This document shows, in pieces, positions 17,205 to 26,500 of a stretch of DNA of 64,000 bases. The translations under genes were made by a program, and so were the position numbers. The first letter of the stretch is position 1; the number at the start of each line of letters is the position of its first letter. The DNA is from Streptomyces sp. XM4193 (GTDB taxonomy: Bacteria > Actinomycetota > Actinomycetes > Streptomycetales > Streptomycetaceae). The notes beneath the pieces were generated by a model that searched no databases, was not told the origin of the DNA, and saw only the letters and a list, made by a program, of their open reading frames with translations. Location of the stretch: NCBI RefSeq assembly GCF_023072595.1, contig NZ_JALLGK010000008.1, positions 186,001-250,000 of the forward strand. Reading direction: 5' to 3'.

Positions 17205-17250
17205 AGAAGGCGCGGTGCGCGACCGCTGTTCGTCGCACACCGCGCCTTCT
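17205..17250. terminator. Bidirectional terminator between convergent genes
   Basis: 19-bp stem with one mismatch (AGAAGGCGCGGTG..., 17205-17223; 17232-17250) and 8-nt loop. It serves the plus-strand NlpC-like gene (ends 17078) and the minus-strand aceB (ends 17380). The rest of 17079-17379 shows no gene. Confidence 0.85.
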
Positions 17251-17379
17251 CCTCCAGGCCCCTCAGCCCGGGCCGGGCCGGTGGGCGGGCCACCGGCCGC
17301 GGTTCTCGTGGTCCCGCCGCCCCACTGCGCTCCCGCGCCGCACACGCGGTGTGCGCAGGGGGCGGCGGACATCTGTCGC

Positions 17380-18984
17380 TCAGACGGTCACCAGGTTCGA
17401 CCTGCGCACCAGGTGGCGGGCGTAGGCGTCGGTGGTGAAGAACGCCGGCAGCTGCTCACCGAGGGCGGTGCGCTCGAAGATCGCCGCCGCCTCCGCACCG
17501 AGCGAACGCGGGTCCTCCTTGCCGAGGGCGAGCACCTCCTCGTGCAGGTGCTTGCGCACGATCTCCTCGCCGACCAGTCCGTGCCGCAGCCACTGCCAGA
17601 TCTGGCAGCGCGCGATCTCGGCGGTCGCCGCGTCCTCCATCAGCCCGTACAGCGCGACGGCGCCGCTGCCGCGCAGCCAGGCGTCGAAGTACCGCAGCGC
17701 GACGGCGATGTTGGTGCGCACGCCCTCCTCGCTGGGCGGGCCGGCGTTGCGGTGGACGGCGACCAGTTCCTCGGCGGAGACGTGCACGTCCGAGCGCATC
17801 CGGTCCAGCTGGTTGGGACGGTTGCCGAGGACCTCGTCGAAGACCTTGCGGCAGACCGGGACCAGACCGGGGTGGGCGACCCAGGAACCGTCGAAGCCGT
17901 CCTCGGCCTCGCGCTCCTTGTCCAGCCTGACCTTGGCGAACGCGGCCTCGTTGGCGTCCGGGTCGTGGCTGGGCACCTGCGCGGCCATCCCGCCGATGGC
18001 GTGCGCTCCGCGCTTGTGGCAGGTGCGCACCAACAGTTCGGTGTAGGCGCGCATCATCGGCGAGGTCATGGTGACCTTGGCGCGGTCGGGCAGCACGTAC
18101 GCCGGGCGGTGGGCGAAGTTCTTGATGAGGCTGAAGAGGTAGTCCCAGCGACCGGCGTTCAGACCGGCGGCGTGCTCGCGCAGCTCGTAGAGGATCTCCT
18201 CCATCTCGAAGGCGGCGGTGATCGTCTCGATCAGCACGGTGGCGCGGACCGTGCCCCGCGGGATGCCGAGCAGGTCCTGGGCGACGATGAACACGTCGTT
18301 CCACAGGCGGGCTTCGAGGTGGTTCTCCAGCTTCGGCAGGTAGAAGTACGGGCCGCTGCCGCGGTCGATCTGGCGCTGGGCGCAGTGGTAGAAGTACAGC
18401 CCGAAGTCGACCAGCGAGGCGGAGACCGGACGGCCGTCGATGGTGAGGTGCTTCTCGCTCAGGTGCCAGCCGCGCGGGCGGACGACGATGGTCGCCGGGT
18501 TCCGCGACAGCTCGTACCGCTTGCCGTTGTCGGCGGTGAAGTCGATGCGCCGCTCGATGGCGTCCAGCAGGTTGAGCTGACCGTCGATGACGTTCTGCCA
18601 GGTCGGCGAGGTGGCGTCCTCGAAGTCCGCGAGCCAGACGCGGGCCCCGGAGTTGAGCGCGTTGACCGCCATACGGCGGGTCGGCGGCCCGGTGATCTCC
18701 ACCCGGCGGTCCTCCAGACCCGGCGCGATCGGAGCGACCCGCCAGTCCGGGGCCTCACGGATCTCGGCAGTCTCCGGACGGAAGCCGAGGGCAGCGCCGC
18801 CGGTCAACTCCTCGGCGCGGCGGCGGCGTTCGGCCAGCAGCTCGACGCGGCGCTGCGCGAAGGCGGCGTCCAGGCGGAAGATGAAGTCCAGAGCGCCCGG
18901 GGTGAGGATTTCGTCGAACCGGTCGCCCGGCTCACCGACCACGGAGATCTCTCGGGTCCGGTCCATCAGTGCGGTACTGGCCAT
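17380..18984 (-). CDS. aceB: Malate synthase A
   Basis: 534 residues. Condenses glyoxylate with acetyl-CoA to malate, second step of the glyoxylate shunt. Family stretches: WLADFEDATSPTWQNVI, RPRGWHLSEKH, ATVLIETITAAFEMEEILYE (acidic active-site residues) and NAGRWDYLFSLIKNF. Length is standard for form A. Start ATG 18984 follows AAAGGAG. It lies downstream of isocitrate lyase on the same strand with a 587-bp gap, so it may have its own promoter as well. Confidence 0.96.
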   Translation of the reverse strand: MASTALMDRTREISVVGEPGDRFDEILTPGALDFIFRLDAAFAQRRVELLAERRRRAEELTGGAALGFRPETAEIREAPDWRVAPIAPGLEDRRVEITGPPTRRMAVNALNSGARVWLADFEDATSPTWQNVIDGQLNLLDAIERRIDFTADNGKRYELSRNPATIVVRPRGWHLSEKHLTIDGRPVSASLVDFGLYFYHCAQRQIDRGSGPYFYLPKLENHLEARLWNDVFIVAQDLLGIPRGTVRATVLIETITAAFEMEEILYELREHAAGLNAGRWDYLFSLIKNFAHRPAYVLPDRAKVTMTSPMMRAYTELLVRTCHKRGAHAIGGMAAQVPSHDPDANEAAFAKVRLDKEREAEDGFDGSWVAHPGLVPVCRKVFDEVLGNRPNQLDRMRSDVHVSAEELVAVHRNAGPPSEEGVRTNIAVALRYFDAWLRGSGAVALYGLMEDAATAEIARCQIWQWLRHGLVGEEIVRKHLHEEVLALGKEDPRSLGAEAAAIFERTALGEQLPAFFTTDAYARHLVRRSNLVTV

Positions 18985-19571
18985 GGGTGGTCACTCCTTT
19001 GGTTGCTCGTGGACCACCCCCTCGACGGGTGGTGGGTCCGCGATCGCCGGTCTGGCTGGAACGTGTGGCTCGCCCTCTTCGTTGGCGGCTTTCCAGTCCT
19101 CCGGGGGTTGCGGGGAGGGACTGCCTTCGGTGGGTCTCCGTGACGGTGGAGACCCGCCCGAACGGGTCGGTACTCGCCCTGAGTCGGCGGGTTCCGTTTC
19201 TCCCGGGGTATCGGGAGCGGGGTGGTGCGGTGTCGCAGATGGTGCGGTGTCGCAGATGGTGCGGTGGCGCGGTGGTACAGGTCGTGCGGTGGTGCTGTCC
19301 GGTGTCGTGGCGGGCCGCGGGGTGGACGCTCGCGGGGAGCGCCGACTCCCGCGGCCCGCCGGCGACTTCGGTGCCGCCGCGGCGGACGCGCGCGAATTGC
19401 GAAAGGCGCGGCGGCACCTGTCCGGGTTGTCGGCCGGCCCCCGGAGGAAGGACGGAACCGGGGGCCGGCCGAGGAGCGCGAGGGGGCCCCGAGCGCGCGC
19501 CACACCACACAGCGCGCGCCGCCGGGCCCACCCCGCCGCCTTCGGTGAGGCGGAGCAGCAGCCGATGAGGC
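18985..19571. other. Intergenic region between aceA and aceB
   Basis: 587 bp without a credible gene. Contains a 17-bp perfect tandem repeat (19224-19240, 19241-19257, unit GGTGCGGTGTCGCAGAT) followed by degenerate GGTGCGGTGG copies to about 19295. Its length suggests an independent aceB promoter, not identified. Confidence 0.45.
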
Positions 19572-20855
19572 TTAGTGGAACTGCTCTTCCTCGGTGGAGC
19601 CCTTGAGGGCCAGGGTCTCGCCCTGCGGGTTCAGCGCGGTGCTGATCCCGTCGAAGTAGCCGGTGCCGACCTCGCGCTGGTGCTTGACGGCGGTGAAGCC
19701 GTCCTTCTGCGCGGCGAACTCGCGCTCCTGGAGGTCGACGTAGGCGGTCATGCCCTCGTCGGCGTAGCCGCGGGCCAGGTCGAACATGCCGTAGTTCAGC
19801 GAGTGGAAACCGGCCAGCGTGATGAACTGGAAGCGGTAGCCCATCGCGCCCAGCTCGCGCTGGAACTTGGCGATCTGGTCGTCGTCCAGCGACGCCTTCC
19901 AGTTGAAGGAGGGCGAGCAGTTGTACGCGAGCATCTTGCCCGGGTACTGGGCGTGGATCGCCTCGGCGAACTCACGGGCCTGCTCCAGGTCCGGCGTACC
20001 GGTCTCGACCCAGATGAGGTCGGAGTACGGGGCGTAGGCCAGACCGCGGGCGATGACCGGGCCCATGCCGGGCCGGACGCGGTAGAAGCCCTCGGCGGTG
20101 CGCTCGCCGGTCACGAACTCCTGGTCGCGCTCGTCCACGTCGCTGGTCAGCAGGTTCGCGGCCAGGGCGTCGGTACGGGCGATGACCAGGGTCGGGACGT
20201 CCGCGATGTCGGCGGCCAGACGGGCCGCGTTCAGGGTGCGGATGTGCTGACCGGTCGGGACGAGCACCTTGCCACCGAGGTGGCCGCACTTCTTCTCCGA
20301 GGCGAGCTGGTCCTCGTAGTGGATGCCGGCCGCACCGGAGGCGATCATGGCCTTGGTGAGCTCGAAGGCGTTCAGCGGGCCACCGAAGCCGGCCTCGGCG
20401 TCGGCGACGATCGGGGCGAGCCAGTCGGTGGTGTCCGTGCCGCCCTCGGCGACCGCGATCTGGTCGGCGCGCAGCAGCGCGTTGTTGATCCGACGGACCA
20501 CCTGGGGAACGGAGTTCACCGGGTAGAGGCTCTGGTCGGGGTAGGTGGCGCCGGCCTGGTTGGCGTCGGCGGCGACCTGCCAGCCGGAGAGGTAGATGGC
20601 CTGGAGGCCGGCCCGCACCTGCTGCACGGCCTGGCCGCCGGTCAGGGCGCCCAGGGCGTGGACGTAGTCGCGCTCGTGCAGCTGACGCCACAGACGCTCG
20701 GCACCGCGGCGGGCCAGGGTGTGCTCCTCGCGGACGCTGCCGGAGAGCCGAACGACCTCTTCGGCGCTGTAGCTGCGCTCGATGCCGTTCCAACGCTCCT
20801 CGGTCGCCCAGCGCTCTGCCAGCGCCTTGGCCGCTTCGCTCTGTCCTGCAGTCAT
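19572..20855 (-). CDS. aceA: Isocitrate lyase
   Basis: 427 residues. Splits isocitrate to succinate and glyoxylate, first step of the glyoxylate shunt. The active-site cysteine motif KKCGHLGGK is intact; PIVADAEAGFGGPLNAFELTKAMI and LAYNCSPSFNWKASL are family hallmarks. ATG 20855 (MTAGQSEAAKALAERW) is chosen because it follows GGGAG at 6 nt and matches family starts; longer in-frame starts reach into the promoter region. Divergent from a RamB-type regulator, the classical control arrangement. Confidence 0.96.
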   Translation of the reverse strand: MTAGQSEAAKALAERWATEERWNGIERSYSAEEVVRLSGSVREEHTLARRGAERLWRQLHERDYVHALGALTGGQAVQQVRAGLQAIYLSGWQVAADANQAGATYPDQSLYPVNSVPQVVRRINNALLRADQIAVAEGGTDTTDWLAPIVADAEAGFGGPLNAFELTKAMIASGAAGIHYEDQLASEKKCGHLGGKVLVPTGQHIRTLNAARLAADIADVPTLVIARTDALAANLLTSDVDERDQEFVTGERTAEGFYRVRPGMGPVIARGLAYAPYSDLIWVETGTPDLEQAREFAEAIHAQYPGKMLAYNCSPSFNWKASLDDDQIAKFQRELGAMGYRFQFITLAGFHSLNYGMFDLARGYADEGMTAYVDLQEREFAAQKDGFTAVKHQREVGTGYFDGISTALNPQGETLALKGSTEEEQFH

Positions 20856-21307
20856 GCCCGCTCCCATGATTGTTCGGCAACCGCCCCTGCGCGGGGCGGC
20901 CCCAGCGTCCTGCTGTGCTGCTGGTACTTCCTGGTGCTCGTGCTGCTTCGCGGCCGACCGGAAGCCGTACTTCCGGTACACGATCAACCGGTGCAGTAGC
21001 ACCGACCCTGAGGTCCGGGATTGCCGACGTCAGGGCGGGGTCGGTCCCCGCTAATGCCGGGCCGGTGCGTGTGCTCCGGTCGGCCGCAAGTACGAATGTG
21101 GCACTGAGTGCCAGCCCCTGTCGAGGGTTTCCAGGGGGTAAATTTCTGTGAAGTATCCAGAGCCGTTTGCCAACTCTGCGAAGATTGAGCAAACAAGCTG
21201 GCCACAGCATCGAGAGGGTTTCGAACCCTCCTTGCAGATACCCGATGATCGATCAAAGCAAGTCTCTGAGCTGCGGCGCAGCTCCACGAAGGGGAGGTGG
21301 GAGACCG
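20856..21307. other. Divergent control region of aceA and the RamB-like gene
   Basis: 452 bp with noticeably lower GC. Holds GTTTGC (21165-21170) and GCAAAC (21189-21194) in inverted orientation, and a perfect palindrome GAGGGTT-TCG-AACCCTC (21214-21230). Confidence 0.6.
21165..21194. promoter_or_regulatory. Candidate RamB-type operator
   Basis: GTTTGC (21165-21170) N18 GCAAAC (21189-21194). RamB of Corynebacterium glutamicum recognises TTTGC/GCAAA-containing sites upstream of aceA and its own gene; the same half-sites here sit between aceA and a RamB-like gene. Confidence 0.55.
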
Positions 21308-22717
21308 ATGGCGAAGACCTGGGCGGGCGCTCGACTGCGACGACTCCGCGAAGAGCGCAAACTCAACCAGGCCGCTCTGGCGAGGACGCTGGGTATCTCC
21401 CCCAGCTACCTGAACCAGATGGAACACGACACCAGACCACTGACCGTTCCGGTGCTGATGAGGCTCACAGAGGCATTCGGTGTCGACCCCGGATTCTTCT
21501 CCGAACGGGACACCACGCGACTGGTCGCCGACCTTCGCGAGTCACTCGCCGACGAGGTCACCGGCGGCAGGGTCTCCCCCGCCGACCTCGCCGACCTCGC
21601 CTCCCGGCTGCCCGCCGCCGCCGAGGTGCTGCTCGACCTCACCCGCCGCAACCAGGCCCTGACCGAGCAGGTCGGCAGGCTCGCCGGCGACGACCGCGAC
21701 GGCACCCTCGCCGGTGTCGACGCGGCCCGCACCCCGCACGAGGAGGTCCGCGAGTTCTTCTACCGCCGGCAGAACTACCTGCACGAACTCGACGTCGCCG
21801 CCGAGGAGTTGGCCACCCGCGTCGGCGTGCGGCGCCGCGATGTGCGCAACGCGCTCTCCACCCACCTCGCCGACCGGCACGGCGTACGCGTGCTGCACGA
21901 CGAGAACGAGCAGCTGCACCGCTACGACGCCGAGGCCCGCGTGCTCCACCTCTCGCCGCGGCTCAAGCCCGGCCAGCAGAAGTTCCGGATGGCCACCCAG
22001 CTCGGACTCCTGGAGTTCGGCGAGGAGTTCAGCCGCCACGCCTCCGAGGACGCCGAGGAGGGCAGCCCGGGGTGGTCCCTCATCCGCATCGGAGTCGCCA
22101 ACTACTTCGCGGCGGCGGTGGTGCTGCCCTACGGCGCGTTCCACCGGGCGGCGGAGGAAATGCGGTACGACATCGAGCAGTTGAGCGACTACTTCGCCAT
22201 CGGCTACGAGACGGTCTGCCACCGGCTCAGCACCCTCCAGCGCCCGCGCGCCCGTGGCGTCCCGTTCTCCTTCATCCGCGTCGACCGGGCCGGCAACATG
22301 TCCAAACGGCAGAGCGCCACCGGCTTCCACTTCTCGCGCACCGGCGGCACCTGCCCGCTGTGGAACGTCTACGAGGCGTTCGCCGCCCCCGACCGGGTCA
22401 ACGTCCAGGTGGCCGAAATGCCCGACGGACAGCGCTACTTGTGGACCGCGCGCACCGTCACCCGGTACCGCGGCGGCTGGGGCGAACCGGGCAAGACCTT
22501 CGCCATCGGCCTCGGCTGCGAACTGCGCCACGCCCATCGACTGATCTACAGCAAGGGCCTGGACCTCGAGGACCGGGACGCGGCCATGCCGATCGGCATG
22601 GGCTGCACCGTCTGCGAACGCCTCGGCTGCCCCCAGCGAGCCGTCCCACCGCTCGGCCGCCGCCTGGAGATCGACGAACACCGCACCACCTTCATCCCGT
22701 ACCCGGTGGCACGCTGA
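21308..22717 (+). CDS. ramB: RamB/short-chain fatty-acyl-responsive XRE transcriptional regulator
   Basis: 469 residues. N-terminal HTH (RLRRLREERKLNQAALARTLGISPSYLNQME), then an ImmA/IrrE-like peptidase-remnant region (LGLLEFGEEF, VANYFAAAVVLPYGAF) and a C-terminal DUF2083-type domain with cysteine-rich GCTVCERLGCPQRAVPPLGR. This is the family containing C. glutamicum RamB and mycobacterial PrpR, regulators of acetate/propionate and glyoxylate-cycle genes that sense acyl-CoA. Divergent from aceA, so regulation of aceA/aceB is the natural role. Start ATG 21308 follows GGGAG. Confidence 0.88.
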   Translation: MAKTWAGARLRRLREERKLNQAALARTLGISPSYLNQMEHDTRPLTVPVLMRLTEAFGVDPGFFSERDTTRLVADLRESLADEVTGGRVSPADLADLASRLPAAAEVLLDLTRRNQALTEQVGRLAGDDRDGTLAGVDAARTPHEEVREFFYRRQNYLHELDVAAEELATRVGVRRRDVRNALSTHLADRHGVRVLHDENEQLHRYDAEARVLHLSPRLKPGQQKFRMATQLGLLEFGEEFSRHASEDAEEGSPGWSLIRIGVANYFAAAVVLPYGAFHRAAEEMRYDIEQLSDYFAIGYETVCHRLSTLQRPRARGVPFSFIRVDRAGNMSKRQSATGFHFSRTGGTCPLWNVYEAFAAPDRVNVQVAEMPDGQRYLWTARTVTRYRGGWGEPGKTFAIGLGCELRHAHRLIYSKGLDLEDRDAAMPIGMGCTVCERLGCPQRAVPPLGRRLEIDEHRTTFIPYPVAR

Positions 22718-22804
22718 AACCGGCGGCGGGGCGGGCCTCCCGACCTCGGGTGCGTACGCCTGCCGGGGGCGGCGCCCGGCATGATGCCGCCGCCCCCGCC
22801 GGCC

Positions 22805-25090
22805 TCACGCGCCGGGGCGTGCACCGTCCCGCGCGCCGGGCGCGTCGGCTGCCGGGGCGGCCGGGTCCGGGCGGCCGGGCCACCAGGCGCGCGGGCCCAA
22901 CTCCCGTACCAGCGCGGGCACCAGCAGCGACCGTACGACCAGGGTGTCCAGCAGCACACCGAAGGCGACGATGAACGCGATCTGCACCAGGAACGCCAGC
23001 GGGATCACCCCGAGCGCCGCGAACGTCGCCGCCAGCACCACGCCCGCGGAGGTGATCACACCGCCGGTGGCGGTCAGCCCGCGCAGTACGCCGAGGCGGG
23101 TGCCGTGCCGCAGCGTCTCCTCCCGGACGCGGGTCATCAGGAAGATGTTGTAGTCCACGCCGAGCGCGACCAGGAAGACGAACCCGTAGAGCGGCACCGA
23201 GGCGTCGGTTCCGGAGAAGCCGAGCAGGTTGTCGAAGACCAGCGCGGCGACACCGATGGTGGCGAGGAAGTTCAGCGCCACCGTGGCGACCAGCAGCAGC
23301 GGCATCAGCAGCGAGCGGAGCAGCCCGATCAGGATGACCAGGATGATCAGCAGCACCACCGGGGCGATCAGCGCGCGGTCGGCGGCGGCGGTCTGCTGGG
23401 TGTCGTACTGCTGCGCGGTGTATCCGCCGACCAGCGCGTTCGCCTCGGGGGCCTGTTCGTCGAAGGTGTCGCGGAGCCGCTGCACGGTCTCGCGGGCGGC
23501 GTCGCTGTCGGCGGCGTCCGCGAGGGTGGCGTCGATCCGCACGCGGTCCGCGCCCTGCGGCCCGCGGTCGCCCGCCGGGCGCACGGAGGCGACGCCCTCG
23601 ACGCCGTCGGCGGCCCGTACCGCGTTCTGCGCGTGTTCGGCGTCGGCGATGATCACCGCCGGGTTCCCGGCGCCGCCGGGGAAGTGCTCGCTCAGCCGCT
23701 CCTGCGCCGTGACCGACTTCGCCTCTCCGACGAAGAGCTCCTTCAGCGGTACGCCCTGGGAGTTGAGCATGGGCGAGAACGCGGCGGCGGCCAGCAGACC
23801 GGCGAGCGAGAGCACCCACACCCTGCGCGGCGAGCGGTCGACCAGCGCCGCCACCCGTCCCCACAGTCGTCCGCTGCGGTCGCGCGCCACATGCGCACCA
23901 CCGCTCGCCGCACCCGCTTCAGCGCCGGCGCCCGCACCTGCTTCAGCACCAGCACCCTCGCCCGTACCTGCTTCGGCGCCCGCACCAGCACCCTCGCCCG
24001 TGCCCGCGGCAGGAGCGGAGGCGGCGTACGGCTCCCCGGCGGGGCGGGGGCGGGCGGGCCAGTAGGCGGCCCGGCCGAGCAGTACGAGCGCGGCGGGCAG
24101 GAAGGTCAGCACGCTCAGCACCGAGCAGACGATGCCGATGGCACCGACCGGTCCGAGCGCGCGGTTGTTGGTGAGGTCGCTGAGCAGCAGCGCCAGCAGG
24201 CCGAGCGCGACGGTCGCGGCCGAGGCGGTGATCGCGCCGGCCGAGCGCCGCAGCGCCGCGCGCATCGCGCCGAACCGGTCCGTGTCCGGCGCCGCCAGCT
24301 CCTCCCGGAAACGGGCGGTCAGCAGCAGCGCGTAGTCCGTCGCCGCTCCGATGACCAGGATGAACAGGATGCCCTGCACCTGTCCGTCGACCCGCAGCAC
24401 GTCCCGGTCGGCCAGCAGGTAGACCACCGCACAGGCCAGCGCCAGCGCGAAGACCGATCCCATGATCACCACGAACGGGAGCAGCACGCTGCGGTAGACC
24501 AGCAGCAGGATCAGCAGCACCACACCGAGCGCGACCGACAGCAGCAGTCCGTCGATCCCGGCGAACGCCTCCGAGAGGTCCGCGGCCGTGGCGGCCGGGC
24601 CGGCCACGTACACCTCGGTCCCCGGCACCTTCTGCGCCGCCTGCTCGATCAGTTCCACCGGTTCCGGCTGCGTCTCCTCCTCGCTCTCCGGGAGGTCGGC
24701 GCGCACCTGCACCACGGCCTGGAGGGCGGAGCCGTCCTCGGAGACGATCGGCGGCGAGGCGGGCCCGGCGCTCCACCGCGCCTCGCCGAGACCGCTCAAC
24801 GCCCGTGCGGCGGCGGCGCGTTGGCCGTCGGTGATCTCGCCGTCGTCGTCCGCGACCCAGACCACGATCGCCGGTGTGGCGTCGTCGCTGCCCGGTTGCC
24901 GCAGTTCGCGCTGTTCCTGGAGGACCCTGGTGGACTCGGCGCTCTGCGGCAGGAAGTTCGACTGGTCGTTGGTGGAGACCTCGCCGAGCTTGCCGGCGAA
25001 CGGGCCGAGCCCGCCGCCCACCGCGAGCCAGACGACCAGCAGGACGCAGGGAAGAAGCCACCTCAGGCGGCGGGTGGTGCGGGACTGCAT
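22805..25090 (-). CDS. MMPL/RND-family membrane exporter
   Basis: 761 residues. Two repeats of the MMPL unit: an outer-loop domain, then a six-helix bundle. The first bundle holds IGAATDYALLLTARFREEL and the second VALGVDYNIFLMTRVREE, the conserved Asp-Tyr proton-relay motif in each half. Between the halves lies a Gly/Ala/Glu tract (GTGEGAGAGAEAG reiterations) encoded by repetitive DNA around 23900-24010. Family members move lipids or hydrophobic drugs using the proton gradient. Start ATG 25090 follows GGGGAG. Divergent from a MarR regulator that should control it. Confidence 0.92.
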   Translation of the reverse strand: MQSRTTRRLRWLLPCVLLVVWLAVGGGLGPFAGKLGEVSTNDQSNFLPQSAESTRVLQEQRELRQPGSDDATPAIVVWVADDDGEITDGQRAAAARALSGLGEARWSAGPASPPIVSEDGSALQAVVQVRADLPESEEETQPEPVELIEQAAQKVPGTEVYVAGPAATAADLSEAFAGIDGLLLSVALGVVLLILLLVYRSVLLPFVVIMGSVFALALACAVVYLLADRDVLRVDGQVQGILFILVIGAATDYALLLTARFREELAAPDTDRFGAMRAALRRSAGAITASAATVALGLLALLLSDLTNNRALGPVGAIGIVCSVLSVLTFLPAALVLLGRAAYWPARPRPAGEPYAASAPAAGTGEGAGAGAEAGTGEGAGAEAGAGAGAEAGAASGGAHVARDRSGRLWGRVAALVDRSPRRVWVLSLAGLLAAAAFSPMLNSQGVPLKELFVGEAKSVTAQERLSEHFPGGAGNPAVIIADAEHAQNAVRAADGVEGVASVRPAGDRGPQGADRVRIDATLADAADSDAARETVQRLRDTFDEQAPEANALVGGYTAQQYDTQQTAAADRALIAPVVLLIILVILIGLLRSLLMPLLLVATVALNFLATIGVAALVFDNLLGFSGTDASVPLYGFVFLVALGVDYNIFLMTRVREETLRHGTRLGVLRGLTATGGVITSAGVVLAATFAALGVIPLAFLVQIAFIVAFGVLLDTLVVRSLLVPALVRELGPRAWWPGRPDPAAPAADAPGARDGARPGA

Positions 25091-25132
25091 GTGCTCCCCA
25101 GACGTCGGCCGGCCACTGTACGAGCCAGTCAC

Positions 25133-25159
25133 TCAAGAATTGAACATCTCAATCATTGA
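25133..25159. promoter_or_regulatory. Twin MarR operator
   Basis: Two copies of the palindrome TCAA-N3-TTGA at 25133-25143 and 25149-25159, centres 16 bp apart; the second extends to CTCAAT-C-ATTGAG. They cover the -35 and spacer of the marR promoter and lie 43-70 bp upstream of the MMPL start. Confidence 0.75.
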
Positions 25160-25168
25160 GTTTATATA
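25140..25168 (+). promoter_or_regulatory. Promoter of the MarR gene
   Basis: TTGAAC (25140-25145), 17-bp spacer, TATATA (25163-25168): an unusually consensus sigma-70-type promoter in this GC-rich genome. Predicted start about 25175, just before GTG 25179. Confidence 0.75.
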
Positions 25169-25178
25169 TCGTGGGGCC

Positions 25179-25673
25179 GTGCCGGAACAACACGAAGAGC
25201 CCGCGGACCCCTGGAAAGGTGACGGCGGCCCCGCCCCCGACCTCCAGACGTACGCCGTCCTGCTGCGCCGGATGAACGCCGAGTTCAACCGCCTCGCCCA
25301 GCACTTCGCCCACGAACACGGCCTCCATCTCACCGATGTGCAGGCGCTGATCGAGATCCTGGACGCCGACCCCGGCACCGCCGTGACCCCCGGTCGACTG
25401 CGCGAACGTCTCCAACTGACCTCCGGCGCCGTCACCGCCTGCCTGGACCGGCTGGAGAAGGCGGGCCACATCCAGCGCGTCCGCGACGCCCGCGACCGGC
25501 GGGTCGTCCACATCCACTACGCGGGCCGGGGGCGCGAACTCGCCCGCTCCTCCTTCCGCCCGCTCGCCCGCAGCACCGAAGCCGCCATGCGCGGGCTCAG
25601 CGACGACGAACTGCGCACTGTCGCTCGCTTCCTGGCCCTGATGGGCGACGAACTCGACGCCCTGTCCCGCTGA
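25179..25673 (+). CDS. MarR-family transcriptional regulator
   Basis: 164 residues. Winged-helix core: HLTDVQALIEIL, LRERLQLTSGAVTACLDRLEKAGHIQRVRDARDRRVVHIHY is the recognition helix and wing. C-terminal helix for dimerisation. GTG 25179 fits the promoter immediately upstream; no ribosome site, so it is close to leaderless. Expected to repress itself and the divergent MMPL exporter until a ligand binds. Confidence 0.9.
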   Translation: MPEQHEEPADPWKGDGGPAPDLQTYAVLLRRMNAEFNRLAQHFAHEHGLHLTDVQALIEILDADPGTAVTPGRLRERLQLTSGAVTACLDRLEKAGHIQRVRDARDRRVVHIHYAGRGRELARSSFRPLARSTEAAMRGLSDDELRTVARFLALMGDELDALSR

Positions 25674-25784
25674 CGACGGCACCGGACGGCAGACGGCAGA
25701 CGGGGGCGAGCGCTCGGATCAGGCGCCCGCAGCGGGCCCGAAAAGCAGGTGCGCACCGGCGTCGGCTCCCGCCAGACTGCCGGT

Positions 25785-26318
25785 ATGAGCCCCGCCACCA
25801 CACCGGAGTGGGAACGCCGGTGCGCCGCCCTCTGGGAGAGCTTCGACGACCACTCCCCCGCCGAATTCCGCGCGGCGGTCGACGCGTTGACGGCCGAGCT
25901 GCCCGACGGCCACCCGGTGGCCCTCTTCGAGCGCGCCTCCGCCCTGGACGCGACCGACCGCGGCGAGGACGCCGTCGCGCTCTACGAACGCGCGCTCGCC
26001 GCCGGCCCGGCCGAGGACCGTCGCCGTCAGGCGGTGATCCAACTCGCGAGCACGCTGCGGTCGCTCGGCCGCCCCGCGCCCGCTCTGGACCTGCTCACCG
26101 CGGAGCGGCGCTCGCACCCCGACCGGCTCGACGACGCCCTCGACGCCTTCCTCGCCCTGACCCTGATCGACCTCGGCCGGGAACGGGAGGCAGCCGCGCT
26201 CGCACTCGGCGCGCTCGCCCACCATCTGCCCGAGTACGGCCGCTCGGTCGCCGGATACGCGGCAGCGGTCGGCCGTACGGACACCGGGCACGACGCCGCG
26301 GCCCCCGCGGCGCCCTGA
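25785..26318 (+). CDS. Tetratricopeptide-repeat protein
   Basis: 177 residues, all-helical, with TPR-like units: ALFERASALDATDRGEDAVALYERAL, then RRQAVIQLASTLRSLGRPAPALDLL, then FLALTLIDLGREREAAALAL. No signal peptide, so a cytoplasmic adaptor. Matches a small actinobacterial TPR family found as single genes. Start ATG 25785; upstream bases lack a strong ribosome site. Partner unknown. Confidence 0.75.
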   Translation: MSPATTPEWERRCAALWESFDDHSPAEFRAAVDALTAELPDGHPVALFERASALDATDRGEDAVALYERALAAGPAEDRRRQAVIQLASTLRSLGRPAPALDLLTAERRSHPDRLDDALDAFLALTLIDLGREREAAALALGALAHHLPEYGRSVAGYAAAVGRTDTGHDAAAPAAP

Positions 26319-26500
26319 CCCCGCGCCCGTCCGCCCCGCGCCCGCGCCCGAACCGACGCCCACGCCCCGGCCCCGCGCGCACCCGCGCCCGCACCCGCAC
26401 TCCGGTCCCCGGGCGGGCCGCCTCGGAGGCACGCCCCGCCGCGGGTGCGTGCACGCCTCTACACTCGAAGCCCAAGCAGACGCAACACCTGGAGGCCCCC

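Noticed and set aside
21208..21236. GAGGG-TTTCGAA-CCCTC, resembling a tRNA T-arm
   Set aside because: A 5-bp stem with a 7-nt loop fits, but there is no acceptor, D or anticodon arm around it; treated as a DNA palindrome.
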